Shown here one piece after another: positions 24,110 to 32,800 of a stretch of DNA of 45,748 nucleotides. The notes beneath the pieces are model-generated. The model was not told the origin of the DNA and ran no database searches. It worked only from the letters and a program-made list of their open reading frames with translations. Both the position numbers and the translations under genes were made by a program. This DNA comes from F23-D06 sp963603365 (GTDB lineage Bacteria > Bacteroidota > Bacteroidia > Bacteroidales > WCHB1-69), in assembly GCA_963603365.1 (NCBI GenBank), contig CAVCMI010000018.1, forward strand, positions 1-45,748, written 5' to 3'. How positions within the stretch are numbered: the stretch's first letter is position 1; the number at the start of each line of letters is the position of its first letter.

Positions 24110-26200
24110 CTATTGGGGCTTTATGGCTTGGGCTTTTTCTGTTTCGCCCATGTCTTGGTATAGAAAATAGAGGTTGGTCTTGATGTTGTCATTGTCGGGC
24201 AGCAGTTTCAATGCGTGCAACAAGCACTGCTCGGCCTGCACATAATTGCGCTTTATGGCGTAAGCGATGCCCATATTCTCGTATGCACTGGCAAAGTCGG
24301 GGTCTTTCTCAACTATCTGCCGGTACAGGGCGATGGCTTCGTCAAGCTGCCCCATACCCCGCCCCAACACATTGGCTTTCACGTTAGCCGCCACAATGCT
24401 TTCGGGGTGCTGATCCACATAACGGCATATTTCACGGTACGCCTTGTCAATAAGGGCGGCGTCATTTTTCTCCATACCCTCATTCAACAGGTCATTGATG
24501 TTCTGCACCGCTTTGTCTTCGCGCTTAAGCATTACTTTGCGGACGTTGTCCTCCGCCAACTGGTTGCCCGGTTCTATCAATGTCACATTTTTGTACGCTG
24601 CAAGAGATCCGTCAAGGTTGTCGTCTAAAAACAACAGTTCCCCTAACAGCAGATAGGCGTTTACGGCATGGCTGTCGAGTTGCAGTGCCCTCTGCAAATA
24701 CTTGTAAGCCATCTCTTTGTCATACGCTTTATGGCTCTTTTTCCACATCTGCAAATAACTGCCGCCCGCTGATATGTTGCATTTGATGCTCTTGTCGGAA
24801 GTCTTGACGTCGGTGATGAACAGGGTAAAGTCATCGTGCCACACAAAGTTGCGTGCAAAGGTCTTGCCTCCATACAAAACGCAGACACAGCACAGCATCC
24901 CCCAGCCGGCACGCCGCAGCGCTAAAGAAGAGGCCGCCGCCATGCAGTAGAACAAATAGCCCGCCAGCAATGCGAACCCCAACGACGGCATGAACAGGAA
25001 ACGTTCATTCATAAAGGTGCCGACGTTGAACAAAAGGTTTGAGGTTATGGAAAACGTGACCATGAAGAACGCCAGCGCGTATGCCGCCACCCCTTTCTTT
25101 TTCAGACTCAACAAGGTGTAAACCACTAATGCCACACAACACAGCATGACAACCCAGACAAGGGGATTTGAAAAGTCGGTGACAGCGATCTGGTGCGGGT
25201 AATAGTCGTGCGTCAACGGATGCGGAAACACCAGCAGCCTGAAATAGATGCCCCACGTGACGAGAACGGTGGCTATTTCCTGCGCCTTTGTGGAGAAAGC
25301 GAAAGGATTGTTCAGGATATTCTGCGTCTGCTCTGCGGGCATGAAGCCGCCCAACACTTGACTTCTGGCCACAAGAAAAAAAACCGTTGCCGCCAATGCC
25401 GGCAGCAGCGTGAAAAGATAGTCTGTTTTTCGTTTGCTTTCTGCCCCGTAATAATAGAGTGTCAGCGGTATTACCGCCAAAAAGGTGATTGCATTCTCTT
25501 TAGAGAACAGGGCGAACGTCATGGCGGCAAGGATACCGAAAACATAGCGTAATCGATGGGTTTCAACATACTTCATACTGTACCACAGCACCAGCATTGC
25601 CCCTAACATAGCGAATATTTCGTCACGTCCTTTGATGTTGGCCACCGCCTCGGTGTGTATCGGGTGCAGGGCGAAGAGCATTGCAGCGATGAATGCCAGT
25701 GAACAAAAACGGCTTTTGCCCTCATAACGGCTGAAGAGTTTTGCCAGCACTTTATAGACAAGCAGACAAAGCAGCGTATAGTACAGGACATTGAAGAGAT
25801 GGCTCACCACCGGCAGCACCGAGTCGGAAAAGTACTGCTCGTTGTGGGGGTCATGAAGGTTCTGGAAATCCTCCACATCGCCGATTTTCCCCTTTATTTC
25901 ACGGCCAAAGATCTGGAATTCTATCAAGTACGTAAGGTGCGACATAGGGCGGTAACGACCGCCGGCCACGACAGACCGTCCGCTGCCAAAGTACCCGCTG
26001 AATGTGTCTTCTGTAAAGATGCTCTTTATGCCTTTCCAGCCGCCCTGTATTGTGCTTTTACTCTCGAGGATGACCATGCGGTCGTCGCTGGCGTATTTCA
26101 AGGTAAGCGTATTGCCGTAAACGATGACGGCAAGCAGCGCGATGATGAGCAGATGGAAGCGTTCGCGTTTCATCTTCAAATGTTGGTTAAAGGATGGCAT
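24110..26200 (-). CDS. TMTC-like membrane glycosyltransferase with TPR repeats
   Basis: The 696-residue inner-membrane protein has a first TM at residues 15-35. A periplasmic loop with the Asp pair YASDDRMVIL follows, the usual GT-C catalytic position, and RYRPMSHLTYLIEF. About nine to ten further TM segments run to about residue 445, with HPIHTEAVANIKGRDEI between them. A soluble C-terminal part of about 240 residues carries TPR units (YLQRALQLDSHAVNAYLLLG, AIALYRQIVEKDPDFASAYE, AEQCLLHALKLLPDNDN). This architecture matches TMTC-type O-mannosyltransferases and related bacterial proteins. A protein O-glycosylation role is inferred. The start at 26200 overlaps kdsA by 14 nt; ATG 26173 gives a 13-nt gap. 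Confidence 0.8.
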   Translation of the reverse strand: MPSFNQHLKMKRERFHLLIIALLAVIVYGNTLTLKYASDDRMVILESKSTIQGGWKGIKSIFTEDTFSGYFGSGRSVVAGGRYRPMSHLTYLIEFQIFGREIKGKIGDVEDFQNLHDPHNEQYFSDSVLPVVSHLFNVLYYTLLCLLVYKVLAKLFSRYEGKSRFCSLAFIAAMLFALHPIHTEAVANIKGRDEIFAMLGAMLVLWYSMKYVETHRLRYVFGILAAMTFALFSKENAITFLAVIPLTLYYYGAESKRKTDYLFTLLPALAATVFFLVARSQVLGGFMPAEQTQNILNNPFAFSTKAQEIATVLVTWGIYFRLLVFPHPLTHDYYPHQIAVTDFSNPLVWVVMLCCVALVVYTLLSLKKKGVAAYALAFFMVTFSITSNLLFNVGTFMNERFLFMPSLGFALLAGYLFYCMAAASSLALRRAGWGMLCCVCVLYGGKTFARNFVWHDDFTLFITDVKTSDKSIKCNISAGGSYLQMWKKSHKAYDKEMAYKYLQRALQLDSHAVNAYLLLGELLFLDDNLDGSLAAYKNVTLIEPGNQLAEDNVRKVMLKREDKAVQNINDLLNEGMEKNDAALIDKAYREICRYVDQHPESIVAANVKANVLGRGMGQLDEAIALYRQIVEKDPDFASAYENMGIAYAIKRNYVQAEQCLLHALKLLPDNDNIKTNLYFLYQDMGETEKAQAIKPQ

Positions 26201-26981
26201 GTCTTATGCGCAACAGCTTCATGAGCAATGGCTTCAGTTCATGCAACGGCAACATGTTGGCACCGTCGGAGAGTGCCCTTGCGGGTTCAGGGTGCGTTTC
26301 CATAAAGAGTCCGTCAAATCCCACTGCCACGCCCGCTTTGGCAATAGTTTCAATCAGGTCGGGGCGGCCGCCGGTGACACCCTTGGGCTGGTTTGGCTGC
26401 TGCAGCGAATGGGTGCAGTCGAGCACGGCGGGGCAGCGGTTTTCACGCAGTGCCTTGATGCCTCGGAAGTCAACGATAAGGTCTTGGTATCCAAACGATG
26501 TTCCTCTTTCCGTGACCATCACGCGGCTGTTGCCTGACTCGCGGACCTTTTCCACGGCAAAGCGCATGGCTTCAGGCGAAAGGAACTGCCCTTTTTTGAT
26601 GTTCACATAACGGCCTGTACGGGCGGCCGCCACCAACAGGTCAGTCTGGCGACACAAGAAAGCCGGAATCTGCAGAACATCGGCAACATCTGCGGCACGC
26701 TGCGCCTCCGCCTCAGTATGGATGTCTGTGACGACAGGCACGCCCAGTTCGGCTTTCACTTTAGACAAAACCGAAAGCGCCGCTTCATCCCCTATGCCAG
26801 TAAAGGAATGAAGCGACGAACGGTTTGCTTTTCTGTACGAGGCTTTGAACAGGAACGGAATATCCAACTCCTCGCAAATCCTCTTTATCTCAACAGCGAT
26901 ATTCAGCGTAGTCTCTTCGCCTTCCACCACACAAGGTCCGGCAATAAGGAAGAAATTACGCTGATTATCAAAAGATATCAT
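26187..26981 (-). CDS. kdsA: 3-deoxy-8-phosphooctulonate synthase
   Basis: Condenses phosphoenolpyruvate with arabinose-5-phosphate to Kdo-8-phosphate for lipid A-core synthesis; cytosolic homotetramer. The 264 residues contain LIAGPCVVEG (PEP site), FKASYRKANRSSLHSFTG, VVTDIHTEAEA, RYVNIKKGQFLSPEAM, VTERGTSFGYQDL and DCTHSLQQPN. Cys17 in GPC is the metal ligand of class II (metal-dependent) enzymes such as Aquifex KdsA, where E. coli has Asn. It is therefore predicted to need a divalent metal. It lies 6 nt after kamA and overlaps or abuts the TMTC-like gene. The other Kdo genes are not present. Confidence 0.95.
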   Translation of the reverse strand: MISFDNQRNFFLIAGPCVVEGEETTLNIAVEIKRICEELDIPFLFKASYRKANRSSLHSFTGIGDEAALSVLSKVKAELGVPVVTDIHTEAEAQRAADVADVLQIPAFLCRQTDLLVAAARTGRYVNIKKGQFLSPEAMRFAVEKVRESGNSRVMVTERGTSFGYQDLIVDFRGIKALRENRCPAVLDCTHSLQQPNQPKGVTGGRPDLIETIAKAGVAVGFDGLFMETHPEPARALSDGANMLPLHELKPLLMKLLRIRHAIL

Positions 26982-26987
26982 GCTTTG

Positions 26988-28229
26988 TTATTTTTTCGTA
27001 TGACGGTTTCTGCGGTCGAGTTCCGTAGGCTCTATAGCCATCTTGTCACCATGCAGGAGCGAAGCCACGCCTTCAGTTTTCATCTCTTCGTTTCCTCTGT
27101 AAGCGGTATTTGGCTCATAACTGTCGGGCTCGGTGTAGGTGGTAATCACACCCTCAAAGTTGCGCAGGATTACTCTGTTAGGACTTTGGGAGATAACGTA
27201 GTTGGGCATTACGGGAATCTTGCCGCCGCCGCCGGGAGCATCCACCACGAATGTAGGAACGCAGAATCCGGAAGTGTGGCCGCGCAAGTTTTCCATAATT
27301 TCGATACCCTTTGACACCGGGGTGCGGAAATGCTCGAGCCCCATTGAAAGGTCGCATTGATAGATGTAATAAGGGCGGACACGCATTTTGACCAGATTGT
27401 GTACCAGATCCATCATAATGGTCGTGTCGTCATTGACGCCTTTGAGCAGCACTGACTGGTTGCCCAATGGTATGCCGGCATCGGCAAGTTTGGCACAAGC
27501 GGCAGCCGACTCGGGCGTCACCTCGTTAGAGTGGTTGAAATGGGTGTTGACCCAAATCGGATGGTATTTCTTGAGCATGTTCACAAGGTCATCGGTGATA
27601 CGCTGCGGACAGACCACGGGCGTACGGGTGCCCAGACGGATAATTTCAACGTGCGGAATGGCCCTGAGCTGTTGGATGATCCATTCGAGCATACTGTCTC
27701 CAACCATCAAGGCATCGCCGCCAGAGAGGAGCACGTCGCGGACTTGCGGTGTACGGGCGATATAGTCAATAGCACCCTGAATACGGCTTTTGGGAGATTC
27801 GCAGTCGTGTTGTCCGGCAAATCTTCTTCTCGTGCAGTGACGGCAATACATCGAGCATTGGTCGGTAATCAAAAACAGCACTCTGTCCGGATAGCGGTGC
27901 GTAAGGCCAGGCACGGGAGAATCCTCGTCCTCATGCAGCGGGTCCAACAGGTCGGCAGCCGACTGGTGTACCTCTGCTCCCGTAGGGATTGCCTGTCGGC
28001 GAATGGGGCAATGCGGATTGTTGGGGTCAATAAGGCTCAGGTAATAGGGGGTGATCGCCATTCGGAGGGTCTGCAATGATTTTGAAACGCCCTCTTCCTC
28101 TTCCGGGGTGAGTTTGATGTACTGTTTGAGTTCTTCTAAGGTCTCTATTCTGTTCTTGACCTGCCATTTCCAGTCATTCCATTCTGCGTCAGTGACATTA
28201 GGAAACAGTTCTTTTCTTCTGCTGGACAT
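26988..28229 (-). CDS. kamA: lysine 2,3-aminomutase
   Basis: Radical-SAM, PLP-dependent enzyme converting L-lysine to L-beta-lysine, the first step of lysine fermentation or of beta-lysine osmolyte synthesis. The 413 residues carry the cluster motif C125, C129, C132 (CSMYCRHC) followed by TRRRFAG. PLP lysine K337 lies in APGGGGKIPV, and D293 and D330 correspond in number and context to the lysine-side-chain ligands of the Clostridium subterminale enzyme. These Asp residues argue for lysine rather than glutamate as substrate. The C-terminal cysteines that bind zinc in the clostridial enzyme are missing (YEPNTAYRGN instead). No other lysine-degradation genes are nearby; kdsA follows after 6 nt. 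Confidence 0.92.
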   Translation of the reverse strand: MSSRRKELFPNVTDAEWNDWKWQVKNRIETLEELKQYIKLTPEEEEGVSKSLQTLRMAITPYYLSLIDPNNPHCPIRRQAIPTGAEVHQSAADLLDPLHEDEDSPVPGLTHRYPDRVLFLITDQCSMYCRHCTRRRFAGQHDCESPKSRIQGAIDYIARTPQVRDVLLSGGDALMVGDSMLEWIIQQLRAIPHVEIIRLGTRTPVVCPQRITDDLVNMLKKYHPIWVNTHFNHSNEVTPESAAACAKLADAGIPLGNQSVLLKGVNDDTTIMMDLVHNLVKMRVRPYYIYQCDLSMGLEHFRTPVSKGIEIMENLRGHTSGFCVPTFVVDAPGGGGKIPVMPNYVISQSPNRVILRNFEGVITTYTEPDSYEPNTAYRGNEEMKTEGVASLLHGDKMAIEPTELDRRNRHTKK

Positions 28230-28260
28230 ATCCTTTTATGTTTTTTATGTTGTTGTTATG

Positions 28261-28284
28261 AAAAAAAGCGCACTTTTGATGCGC
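28261..28284 (-). terminator. hairpin with T-tract between the 5'-nucleotidase-domain gene and kamA
   Basis: On the minus strand GCGCA-TCAAAAG-TGCGC (28284-28268) is followed by seven T (28267-28261). It can end transcription from the upstream gene, whose stop is at 28317. It also lies just downstream of the kamA -7 element, so it may act as a leader attenuator for kamA. Confidence 0.5.
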
Positions 28285-28286
28285 GG

Positions 28287-28294
28287 CAAAAATA
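28287..28294 (-). promoter_or_regulatory. -7 element for kamA-kdsA-TMTC operon
   Basis: Minus-strand TATTTTTG matches TAnnTTTG, 58 nt before the kamA ATG. The likely transcription start falls at the edge of the hairpin at 28268-28284. Confidence 0.55.
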
Positions 28295-28316
28295 CAAAAA
28301 TTAGTGTTCGATTGTC

Positions 28317-29108
28317 TTACTCTCCCGACGTGTCGAGGCTGACCGCCCGTGCATCCTCTCTGCCGGAAACGACAAGTCCTTTGCGGGTCATGTTCTGCAA
28401 CTCTGCAATGACAAAGTCGCGGAAAACCGCCGATGTATAGCAGCAGCTTTCGAACTTAATGTCTGACAGGATGCCGTCGCCACCCCCGGAGATGAAGTTC
28501 AGCGTAACCAGTCTGTAAAGACTGTCTGGCGCAATTGGACGGCCGCCCACAAGCGCCTTCTCCGGCACATCGTTCCGAAACTGGATTTCCATCCCCGAAT
28601 AGGCCGCATTCATCTGGCTGTACCTGAAACGCTCAATGACTCGCTGCAGCTCGCCTCCACTAAGGGTAACGGTCACGATGTAATTGTCGAATGGGGACAC
28701 TTTGTAAACATCCCCTACCGTAATATCGCCTTTCGGAAAACAGGAACGTATGCCGCCGAAGTTGAGGATTGCCACGTCACATGGTCGGCTGTCCGCATAG
28801 GCCGGCGCTTTTGCCAGCAGCAAGTCGGTCAGAAAGTTGGAGAGGCTGCTCTGCGGCGCTGACGAGAACATAGCCTCATCGGAACTGCCGACTTTGACGT
28901 TCATTCTCTTGTCCAGCCTACCCTTTCGGGCAGACACATAGCGGGCGAGTTTCCGGTCAATCTTGTGATCGAACGTTGAATCGAGGCATACCGTCTGATA
29001 GCGGCTGCGGTATCGGGCTGTGGGCTGCTGTGCCATTCCTGCAACAATACCCGCCGCCATGAACGTGCCGACAAGCAACAGTTTACTTATGTGATTATCT
29101 GTCCGCAT
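28317..29108 (-). CDS. exported stand-alone 5'-nucleotidase C-terminal domain protein
   Basis: About 263 residues from ATG 29108 (MRTDNHISK). The signal peptide is LLLVGTFMAAGIVAGMAQ; the mature part is periplasmic. It corresponds to the C-terminal substrate-binding domain of UshA-type nucleotidases: SLSNFLTDLLLAKAP, CDVAILNFGGIRSCFPKGDI, VGDVYKVSPFDNYIVTVTLS and the LNFISGGGDGI loop. The metallophosphatase domain that does the catalysis is absent and no separate gene for it is in the window. In Bacteroidota the two halves are often separate genes. The start overlaps the nitroreductase gene by 14 nt. A longer frame to 29177 lies inside that gene and is disfavoured. Confidence 0.85.
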   Translation of the reverse strand: MRTDNHISKLLLVGTFMAAGIVAGMAQQPTARYRSRYQTVCLDSTFDHKIDRKLARYVSARKGRLDKRMNVKVGSSDEAMFSSAPQSSLSNFLTDLLLAKAPAYADSRPCDVAILNFGGIRSCFPKGDITVGDVYKVSPFDNYIVTVTLSGGELQRVIERFRYSQMNAAYSGMEIQFRNDVPEKALVGGRPIAPDSLYRLVTLNFISGGGDGILSDIKFESCCYTSAVFRDFVIAELQNMTRKGLVVSGREDARAVSLDTSGE

Positions 29109-29778
29109 AGCCGACCGGCTGTGCCAAAACTGCCTTTCCTTTAAGATTGAGCTTGTCGGCAACCACGGGGCGGTCAATTGAGCCCATTACCACTGTGTTC
29201 ATCTTGTTGGCTGCGCAGAAGAGGTATACGTTCTGGCTGACGTAAGCGGCGTCAGTAGCGCCATAGAACTCTTTCCCGGCATCGTCAAAACCCTCCATTT
29301 TCTCATAGTTGGCCACAAACAGCAAGGTTATCGGCGCAGCCATAACCATATTTGCACCACGCTGAGAAAGGAGAGGACGCAAGTCGTCCCTTAGAACCTG
29401 CTTCAACATGTTCCCTTTAGGCTCATACAGATAAACGCCCTCTTTCATGCAGACATAAACATCGATTTCCTGTGCGTTGCGTGCCGACGGCGCCGTGCGT
29501 TTGCCGTTTTCTTCGCGATTGATGCCGTTGGCGCACCAAAGCAGATTGGCAAGATCCTGATTTGACAGCATTTTGTCTGAAAAGGTGCGGTTTGTTTGAC
29601 GGTTTTTCAATGTCTCATACAAGGGGGCACCACCCCCGGTTTCCGGTTTTTGCAATTTAATATCTTGTGCCATAACTGTAGATAAATTCCAAACACAAAC
29701 GGCGGCCGCCATAAGAACGGCCTTGAGGGAAACGGATTTTACTGTTCTCTTTGCTGAATTTCTGATAGAGTTTGTCAT
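29095..29778 (-). CDS. exported SagB-type nitroreductase
   Basis: The 227-residue protein has an N-terminal basic stretch and hydrophobic segment (SLKAVLMAAAVCVWNLSTVMA) followed by AQ, so it is probably exported. The mature part is an FMN-dependent nitroreductase fold: YETLKNRQTNRTFSDKMLSN (FMN phosphate contacts), DLANLLWCANGINREENGKR, TAPSARNAQEIDVYVCMKEG, ATDAAYVSQNVYLFCAANKM, and C-terminal KAVLAQPVGYAD. SagB-type enzymes include azoline oxidases and simple nitroreductases; the substrate is unknown. Export with a flavin is unusual, because FMN would have to be supplied in the periplasm. It is the first gene of a pair with the nucleotidase-domain gene. Confidence 0.82.
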   Translation of the reverse strand: MTNSIRNSAKRTVKSVSLKAVLMAAAVCVWNLSTVMAQDIKLQKPETGGGAPLYETLKNRQTNRTFSDKMLSNQDLANLLWCANGINREENGKRTAPSARNAQEIDVYVCMKEGVYLYEPKGNMLKQVLRDDLRPLLSQRGANMVMAAPITLLFVANYEKMEGFDDAGKEFYGATDAAYVSQNVYLFCAANKMNTVVMGSIDRPVVADKLNLKGKAVLAQPVGYADR

Positions 29779-29806
29779 ATTGGTGATTTTTTAATTTAAA
29801 ACGCAG

Positions 29807-29814
29807 CAAACATA
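29807..29814 (-). promoter_or_regulatory. -7 element for nitroreductase pair
   Basis: Minus-strand TATGTTTG matches TAnnTTTG, 28 nt before the ATG at 29778. Confidence 0.5.
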
Positions 29815-29842
29815 CAAAAAATATGATTGCACGTGAAGTATG

Positions 29843-29878
29843 AAAAAAGAGGGGTTGACCTTTCGGCTTACCCCTCTT
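29843..29878 (-). terminator. terminator of giant surface protein gene 1
   Basis: AAGAGGGGT (29847-29855) pairs with ACCCCTCTT (29870-29878). On the minus strand a run of T follows the stem. It lies 21 nt after the stop codon at 29900. Confidence 0.75.
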
Positions 29879-29899
29879 GAAAACGTATTGCTGATTGTT

Positions 29900-32800
29900 C
29901 TACCGTTTCGTGAACGGTTTAACGACTGTCCCCTTATCGGTTATGATACGCACGAAGTACATGCCGGCGGCAAGCTCCCCGGCAGGAAGCACGGCGCTGT
30001 TGCCGTTCACCTGCTGCACGCGGAGGGTCTGGCCGTAAACGTCATACACCTCAACCTTCTCGATCATGCAGCTGTTGTTGACAACGGTCACGTTGCTGCT
30101 TGTCGGGTTCGGGTAGAGTCTGGTCTGGGCCAGAATATAGTCGGCAATGCCGTCGGGCAGCGTGGTGAAGTTCACCGTGTTGGAGTTCTCGCTTTCGGCA
30201 GTGTCGCAGTGAGCCACCATATAAGCCTCATAGCTGCTCTCCGGCATCAGATCCGTAAGGAGGTACGGTGACGGCGTTGTGACATTCACTGTGGTCCAAG
30301 CATCTGTGCCTTTTCTGTAATAGAGCGTCCAGCTGTCAGGAGTGCCCTCCTGCGTCCAATTCAGCGTAGCACTGTTCACGTCCACGTCAGAGACTGTCAA
30401 AACAGGGGCATGGCACGTGTCGGCAACAGGAGCCGTTTCGCAAGACACCTGCAAGGCAAAACCAGCCTTGACTATACTGACGTCAGAATGGAAATAGAGT
30501 GTCAAAGGCCCTGTGGTAGAGGTGCAGGCCGGAATCGTGCCTGTCGAGGTGCCCGAGGTGGTGAAAAGTTGCGTGCCGGTATTGTCCGATCCGTCATAGA
30601 TGACCAGATAGTCGAAAGTACTCTCTGTTGCGTAGTCACCAATGCCGACAACCTTTACCAGGTTTCCTGCTGTGGCAGGGTTAATGACAACCGTAGCGTC
30701 GCAGTTTGTGGAATAGTTGCCGTCAAAGCCGCCGTCGTCATAGATGATGCCGTCGCACATCGTGATTGTGGCGGTGCCGGAAGTCGGGAAGTTGTAAGAA
30801 CCCGGCACTGCCGAAACAGGCCCGGCCCAGGAACTGGCATCGTCTGCGCCACAAACGGCTTGTACATAAAACTCGTAAGCGGTAGCGGCAGAGAGTCCGG
30901 TCACCGTGAACGGGTTGGACGTGGCAGGCACTAACGTGCCTGTGCCCGGTGTAAAGCCTTGCGGGCCGTACTCAATGTTCCAGGCCGTCTCGTTTCCGGC
31001 TGGCATCCAAGAAAGGTCAACGGAAGAGTTAGTGACGTTGGAAGTGGCAAGGTCTGTCGGAGCCGGGCAGCTGATGCCCACAATGCTGACAGAGTCAATC
31101 ACTGCGGAAGGCATTGAGCCTCCGCTGCCGTCGTTGCGCCACAAGAAATATAGCCTGCGCACTTTGTTGGAATGTGTACCGTCAACAATGCAGGAGAAAT
31201 GCTGCGTATTGCTTTGCTGATTCAACTTCTGCGCCAACGTGGTTGAGCCCTCGGGATCTGTATTTGCATACGCGATGACGTTCCCGGAGTTGACAACAGC
31301 AGGGTCTCCTATGAAAACCTTGATATAGTCGTAGTTTGACTCTCCGACGCATTTCCAGTTGAACGAAAGCTCATGCGTCGGGGCACTGCTGAGCATGACA
31401 TCGCGGTAAGCCCATACCACAGAAACGGAATTGATGGTGTAGTCGGTGCTTGTTCCGTTATTGGACACGAAGAGTTTGTTCTTGGACTCTCCGGTGGGCT
31501 GTGCAATGTACCATTTGTTGACGGCCGTACCGTTCTGCAACGCCCAGTTGTTGTTTTCTGTCGTGTCGGTGAAATCATGGAAATAGGGCACCGCAGCCGG
31601 ATTCTCAGACGGGGTTACAAAACTGATTGACGCCCAATCGCTGTTGCCGGGCATTCCGGCACAGTTAGTCCTGACAAAAACCTGATAAGCAGCATTGCTC
31701 TGAAGTCCTGTCAAGGAGTAACTTGACGTATTTGTGAAAATCGGGTTCTCGTAGTCCGGATTCTGTCCTGCAAGTGCATAAACCAGTTCCCAGGATGATT
31801 GTGACGGATCGTCACTCCATGTCAAGTCGGCAGTCGTGGCGGTTGCCGTGACGGCCAGATCCGTCGGTGCGCTACAGTCGGGGATCAGGTCTAACACGAC
31901 ATCGTCAATGTAGATTGCGCCTGAGGAGACGTTGTAAGTTTTGACAGTTACATATTTGCCGTTCCCGGTATAGGATGCCAAAGGCACTTTCACCAATTGC
32001 CAAGTTGAGGCGGCAGTGACTGCGACCGTATCAACGGGCTCAAAAGTGCTGACGTCATTGGGATCCGTCATAAGCCCGACAATCAGCTTGTTGCTGGCAG
32101 TGGAGACTCTCATCTGGAACGACAGCCGCAAAGTGTTGACAGGCAGATTGCTGCTCAGTTCCGGCAGAATGGCCAGATTGTATGTGGATGTGCTGGCGTA
32201 GAAATAGAGGCTTCTGCCGCCGCTATAGTAGTAGGTGCTGTAAACATAAGGATAGTTTGTAGATGTAGAATAATTGTTGAATCTTGTCCAACAATGCGGG
32301 AAATTGGCTTGGCCGGATGCGTAGGAGTCGAAGTTCTCTGCATACGGCACGGTTTCAATCTGTCCGCAGGCCGTTCTGAACGAGTATTGTGTCCAGGCGC
32401 CATATTCGCCGTTGGAGCATACGATGCGCACATATACGTCATACAAGGAACTTGCCACCAGGTCTGACAAAGCGATGGTATCTTCGCTTGTCAGGATAGG
32501 CATAGCGGTGCCGGGGTCAACGGTGCCGGACAGTCCGTAACACACTTCCCATTCGGTTTCATTGCCGCCGGGTGTCCATGTGATTGTGGCACTGGTTGGC
32601 GTAATATTTTCGGCAGCAATGTCTTGAACTCGTCCGCAGAACGGGATTTCCTGAATGGTGACATCGTCAATGTACATATAGTTGGAGATCCATTGCGGCA
32701 TCCTGAAGGCAATGTGACGTCCGCTTCCGGTATAACTGTCGGTGTTTATTTCGCCCAATTCCCAAGTATTGGTCTGTGCAGGTGAGAATCGGCCGAGAGT

